This document shows, one piece after another, positions 5,905-8,557 of a DNA stretch of 8,557 nt (the stretch's first letter is position 1; every line of letters begins with the position of its first letter). Source of the stretch: Noviherbaspirillum sp. (GTDB taxonomy: Bacteria; Pseudomonadota; Gammaproteobacteria; Burkholderiales; Burkholderiaceae); NCBI GenBank assembly GCA_028292785.1, contig JAQGLQ010000527.1, positions 1-8,557 of the forward strand, given 5' to 3'. The position numbers and the translations under genes are program-made. A model generated the notes under the pieces. That model saw nothing but the letters and a program-made list of their open reading frames with translations, was not told the origin of the DNA and ran no database searches.

Positions 5905-6699
5905 TCAGTGGTGGCTGCCCCACCCGGTCACGAACAGCACGATGGCCACGCCCACTGTAATCAGGATGATTTGCGGTATCGTCTCGCGCAATGTGGCGCG
6001 CCGCTGCATCTGCGGCATCAGGTCGCTGAGCGCGATATAGATGAATCCGGATGACGCGAACACCAGCACGTAAGGAATCAACTCGGTGGCCCGGTCAAGC
6101 GTCAGATAGCCGAGCACGCCGCCGATGATTGCCATCAGGCTGCACAGGAGGTTGTAGACATAGGCCCGTGTGCGGCTGAAGCCGGCATTGAGCAGCACGA
6201 TGAAGTCGCCGATTTCCTGCGGGATCTCGTGCGCGATGATCGCCAGGGCGGTCAGCAGCCCCAAATTGGGATTGGCCAGGAATGCCGCCGCGATCAGAAT
6301 GCCGTCGGTAAAGTTGTGCAAGCCGTCGCCGACGAGAATCATCCAGCCGGCCTTGCCTGCTTCATCCTTATCGTGTCCATGCTTGTGCGCATGGCCGTCG
6401 CCTTCGTAATGATGCGAATGCCGCAGAATGGCGAATTTCTCGAGCAGGAAAAACCCCAGCAGTCCGACCAGCAGCGCCGCGAACAACGCATGCGAATCCG
6501 CCTTGGACTCAAAGGCTTCCGGCAATGCATGCAGCAGCGAGGTGGAAAGCAGTATGCCGACCGACAGGCTGACCATGCGCTCCACCACTTTCGACAGCAG
6601 TGAAAACGAGAAGACTGCTGCTGCCGAAATACTGATGACGCCGGCCAGAGTCGTGGCAAGAAGAATGGAAAGCAGCGTGGGGTCGATTTTGAGCCTCAG
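5905..6699 (-). CDS. ZIP-family divalent metal (probably zinc) transporter; start codon unresolved
   Basis: This inner-membrane protein has the ZIP signatures of helices 4 and 5: HNFTDGILIAAAF, then HEIPQEIGDF, whose His, Glu and Asp residues form the metal site. A histidine-rich loop (RHSHHYEGDGHAHKHGH, about 6370-6420) lies between helices 3 and 4, as is usual for zinc carriers. ZIP proteins import zinc or other divalent metals into the cytoplasm. The first ordinary start is GTG at 6588 (227 residues), but it begins after helix 1. The frame upstream plainly encodes that helix, starting LLSILLATTLAGVISISAAA. An in-frame TAA at 6705-6703 bounds it, and no ATG, GTG or TTG lies between. Candidates are CTG at 6699 (264 residues, used here) or ATC at 6687, which has GAGG six bases before it. 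A promoter and palindrome lie just upstream. The stop is 9 bases from that of sseA. ZIP identity is firm; the metal is not. Confidence 0.88.
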   Translation of the reverse strand: MRLKIDPTLLSILLATTLAGVISISAAAVFSFSLLSKVVERMVSLSVGILLSTSLLHALPEAFESKADSHALFAALLVGLLGFFLLEKFAILRHSHHYEGDGHAHKHGHDKDEAGKAGWMILVGDGLHNFTDGILIAAAFLANPNLGLLTALAIIAHEIPQEIGDFIVLLNAGFSRTRAYVYNLLCSLMAIIGGVLGYLTLDRATELIPYVLVFASSGFIYIALSDLMPQMQRRATLRETIPQIILITVGVAIVLFVTGWGSHH

Positions 6700-6705
6700 T
6701 GTTTA

Positions 6706-6720
6706 TGCAACAAAGTTGCA
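6706..6720. promoter_or_regulatory. Perfect palindrome, candidate operator of the ZIP gene
   Basis: TGCAAC-AAA-GTTGCA is a perfect inverted repeat with six-base arms. It begins one base after the predicted -10 of the ZIP promoter, covers the expected transcription start and ends 6 bases before the first candidate start codon. That position is typical of a repressor site, and a metal-responsive regulator would be the natural guess. I do not recognise the exact motif as a known Zur or Fur box. As RNA it would make only a short hairpin. Confidence 0.5.
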
Positions 6721-6721
6721 A

Positions 6722-6750
6722 ATTAAAACACAGTCGGCGAGATTCAGCAA
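6722..6750 (-). promoter_or_regulatory. Probable sigma-70 promoter of the ZIP gene
   Basis: On the minus strand, TTGCTG (6750-6745) is followed after exactly 17 bases by TTTAAT (6727-6722), five of six matches to TATAAT, with the extended -10 dinucleotide TG at 6729-6728... read as TGT directly before the hexamer in the minus direction. Transcription would begin near 6715, inside the palindrome at 6706-6720. The resulting leader is only about 16-28 bases, which places the translation start before membrane helix 1. Confidence 0.55.
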
Positions 6751-6813
6751 TTCATGAAGAAAACCGATCAATCCGCACCGGCCGCGCCGATCCCCCACCC
6801 CGAAACAAGTTCC

Positions 6814-8557
6814 TCAATGCGCCTGGTCCCAGTTCGGACCCACGCCGACCTCAGCGATCAGCGGCACCTTCAGGTTGCCCACGCCGCTCATCAGCTCCGG
6901 CAGTTTCTCGCGGATGTAAGGCAGTTCCGCCTCCGGCACTTCCAGCACCAGTTCATCGTGCACCTGCATCACCATCTTCGATTGGAGCTTCTCCGCTTCC
7001 AGCCAGTTCTGTACCGCTATCATCGACAGCTTGATCAGGTCGGCGGCCGTGCCCTGCATGGGCGCGTTGATCGCGGCGCGCTCGGCGGCTTGGCGGCGCG
7101 GGCCGTTCGGCGAATTGATTTCGGACAGCCACAGGCGGCGCCCGAACACTGTCTCGACATACCCGTGCTCCTTGGCCGCCATGCGGGTGTGGGCCATGTA
7201 TTGCGCCACCCCGGGGTAGCGGCTGAAGTATTTTTCGATGTACATCTGCGCCGCCGAACGCTCGATCCCGAGGTTGGCGGCAAGGCCGAATGCGCTCATG
7301 CCGTAGATCAGGCCGAAGTTGATCACCTTCGCATAGCGGCGCTGCTCGGAGGTGACTTCGGGCGGCGCGACGCCGAATATCTCGGCGGCTGTCGCGCGGT
7401 GGATGTCTTCGCCTTCCGCGAAGGCGCGCAGCAGGTTGGGATCGCCCGAAATATGGGCCATGATGCGCAGCTCGATCTGCGAATAGTCGGCCGATACGAT
7501 GACGTTGCCGGGCTGGGCGATGAACGCTTCGCGGATGCGCCTGCCTTCGGCGGTACGCACCGGAATGTTCTGCAGGTTGGGCTCGTTGGAGGCCAGCCGC
7601 CCGGTGACCGCGACCGCCTGCGCATAATTGGTATGCACGCGGCCGCTGGTCGCGTCGACCATCTTGGGCAGCTTGTCGGTGTAAGTCGACTTCAGTTTCG
7701 ACAGGCCGCGGTAGTCGAGCAGGATCTTGGGCAGCGGATAATTCTCCGCCAGCTTCTGCAATACTTCCTCGTCGGTCGACGGCGTGCCCGAGGGCGTCTT
7801 CTTGACCACCGGCAGTTTCAGCTTGTCGAAAAAAATCTCGCCGATCTGCTTCGGCGAATTCAGGTTGAACGGCTGGCCGGCCAGCTCATACGCCTTCGCC
7901 TCCATCTCGAGCATGCGCTTGCCGAGTTCGTTCGACTGCGCCGCGAGCAGCCCGGTGTCGATCAGCACGCCATTGCGTTCGATCTTCTGCAGCACGACCG
8001 CAGTCGGCAGTTCGATCTTTTCGTAGATGAACCTCAGACGCTCGTTCTTCTCGATATGAGGCCACATGGTCAGGTGCAATTGCAGGGTAACATCGGCGTC
8101 CTCGGCCGCGTAGTCGGTCGCCCGCTCGATTCCCACTTCGTCGAAGCAGATCTGCGACGCCCCCTTGCCGCAGACCTCCTCGAACTTGATCGTCTTGCGA
8201 TTGAGATGCCGCAGCGCGAGGTTGTCCATGTCATGCGGCTTGTGCGATTCGAACACATAGGACTGAAGCAAGGTGTCATGCACGATGCCGCGCAGCTCGA
8301 TGCCGTGGTTCTCGAAGATATGCGCATCGTATTTCAGGTGCTGGCCGACCTTGGGCTTGCCCGGGTCTTCGAGCCAAGGCTTGAGTTTCGCCAGCACATG
8401 CTCGCGCGCGAGTTGCGCCGGCGCGCCCGGAGAGCGGTGCGCGACCGGAATGTAGGCGGCGACGCCCGGCTTGCAGCACAGCGAGATACCGACCAGCCGG
8501 GCCTGCAGCGGATCGAGCGAGGTGGTCTCGGTATCGACCGAAGTAAGCGATGCCGCA
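6814..8557 (-). CDS. polA: DNA polymerase I, C-terminal 581 residues (partial: N-terminus beyond right edge)
   Basis: PolA fills gaps and removes primers during replication and excision repair. The frame is open from the right edge to a TGA at 6814; about 580 residues of the usual ~900-930 are present, so the 5'-nuclease domain is outside. The 3'-5' proofreading domain comes first. Exo I is VDTET (Asp8 and Glu10 of the visible part), Exo II is GQHLKYD (Asp77) and Exo III is DYAAEDADVTL (Tyr149, Asp153), so its carboxylates are intact. The Exo II asparagine (E. coli Asn420) is His here. The polymerase domain has motif A DYSQIELRIMAH (Asp357), motif B RRYAKVINFGLIYG (Lys410; Phe at the sugar-discriminating site) and motif C QVHDELVLEVP (Asp534), ending NWDQAH as in E. 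coli. A Met codon at 8397 is internal, not the start. No convincing terminator follows, so readthrough into the ZIP gene 115 bases downstream is possible. Confidence 0.97.
   Translation of the reverse strand, partial: AASLTSVDTETTSLDPLQARLVGISLCCKPGVAAYIPVAHRSPGAPAQLAREHVLAKLKPWLEDPGKPKVGQHLKYDAHIFENHGIELRGIVHDTLLQSYVFESHKPHDMDNLALRHLNRKTIKFEEVCGKGASQICFDEVGIERATDYAAEDADVTLQLHLTMWPHIEKNERLRFIYEKIELPTAVVLQKIERNGVLIDTGLLAAQSNELGKRMLEMEAKAYELAGQPFNLNSPKQIGEIFFDKLKLPVVKKTPSGTPSTDEEVLQKLAENYPLPKILLDYRGLSKLKSTYTDKLPKMVDATSGRVHTNYAQAVAVTGRLASNEPNLQNIPVRTAEGRRIREAFIAQPGNVIVSADYSQIELRIMAHISGDPNLLRAFAEGEDIHRATAAEIFGVAPPEVTSEQRRYAKVINFGLIYGMSAFGLAANLGIERSAAQMYIEKYFSRYPGVAQYMAHTRMAAKEHGYVETVFGRRLWLSEINSPNGPRRQAAERAAINAPMQGTAADLIKLSMIAVQNWLEAEKLQSKMVMQVHDELVLEVPEAELPYIREKLPELMSGVGNLKVPLIAEVGVGPNWDQAH

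Noticed and set aside
6229..6603. A 124-codon plus-strand frame opposite the ZIP gene
   Set aside because: It is the reverse of a strand encoding HNFxDG and HEIPQEIGDF. It has no ribosome site or family resemblance.
6751..6813. Possible polA terminator just after its stop
   Set aside because: Only short, imperfect GC pairings are found, and the nearest T-run (TTTTCTT) does not follow a stable stem directly.

Overview
The window reads as chromosomal DNA of a GC-rich betaproteobacterium. The operon xseB-ispA-dxs, the PolA sequence (C-terminal NWDQAH, GQHLKYD in the exonuclease domain) and codon use fit Burkholderiales, probably Oxalobacteraceae. The family-level placement is an inference from protein resemblance, not from a marker gene. 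I see no insertion sequence, phage gene, CRISPR array, tRNA or rRNA. The region is ordinary core genome with a few puzzling details in gene starts and control regions.

Left part, minus strand (1-2469): a tightly packed isoprenoid operon. xseB (exonuclease VII small subunit) overlaps ispA (farnesyl diphosphate synthase) by an ATGA, and ispA is followed after 2 bases by dxs (first enzyme of the MEP pathway), which runs off the left edge. Dxs makes the pathway's entry metabolite and IspA joins the resulting C5 units into FPP for quinones, undecaprenyl carriers and hopanoids.

Middle, plus strand (2470-5895): a 421-base divergent intergenic region holds GC-rich hairpins on the xseB side and a TATAAT box preceded by three TCCAT(N)CGG direct repeats on the other side. 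Then come a single-component-type Rieske non-heme iron oxygenase alpha subunit with no linked reductase, a textbook intrinsic terminator, a ten-helix DMT/EamA transporter beginning only 22 bases after that terminator, and a 3-mercaptopyruvate sulfurtransferase (SseA type) with a strong Shine-Dalgarno and GTG start. The last two are probably cotranscribed.

Right part, minus strand (5905-8557): a ZIP-family metal transporter converges on sseA with only 9 bases between the stops. Its reading frame clearly encodes a first membrane helix, yet there is no ATG, GTG or TTG before that helix. A good promoter and a perfect 15-base palindrome lie just upstream. Upstream of it, polA (DNA polymerase I) runs off the right edge, with all three polymerase motifs and the proofreading domain visible.

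No undescribed multi-gene system is evident. The points most worth a second look are the start of the ZIP gene and its palindromic control site, the orphan Rieske oxygenase with glutamate at the bridging position and its repeat-bearing promoter, and the terminator lying immediately before the transporter gene.
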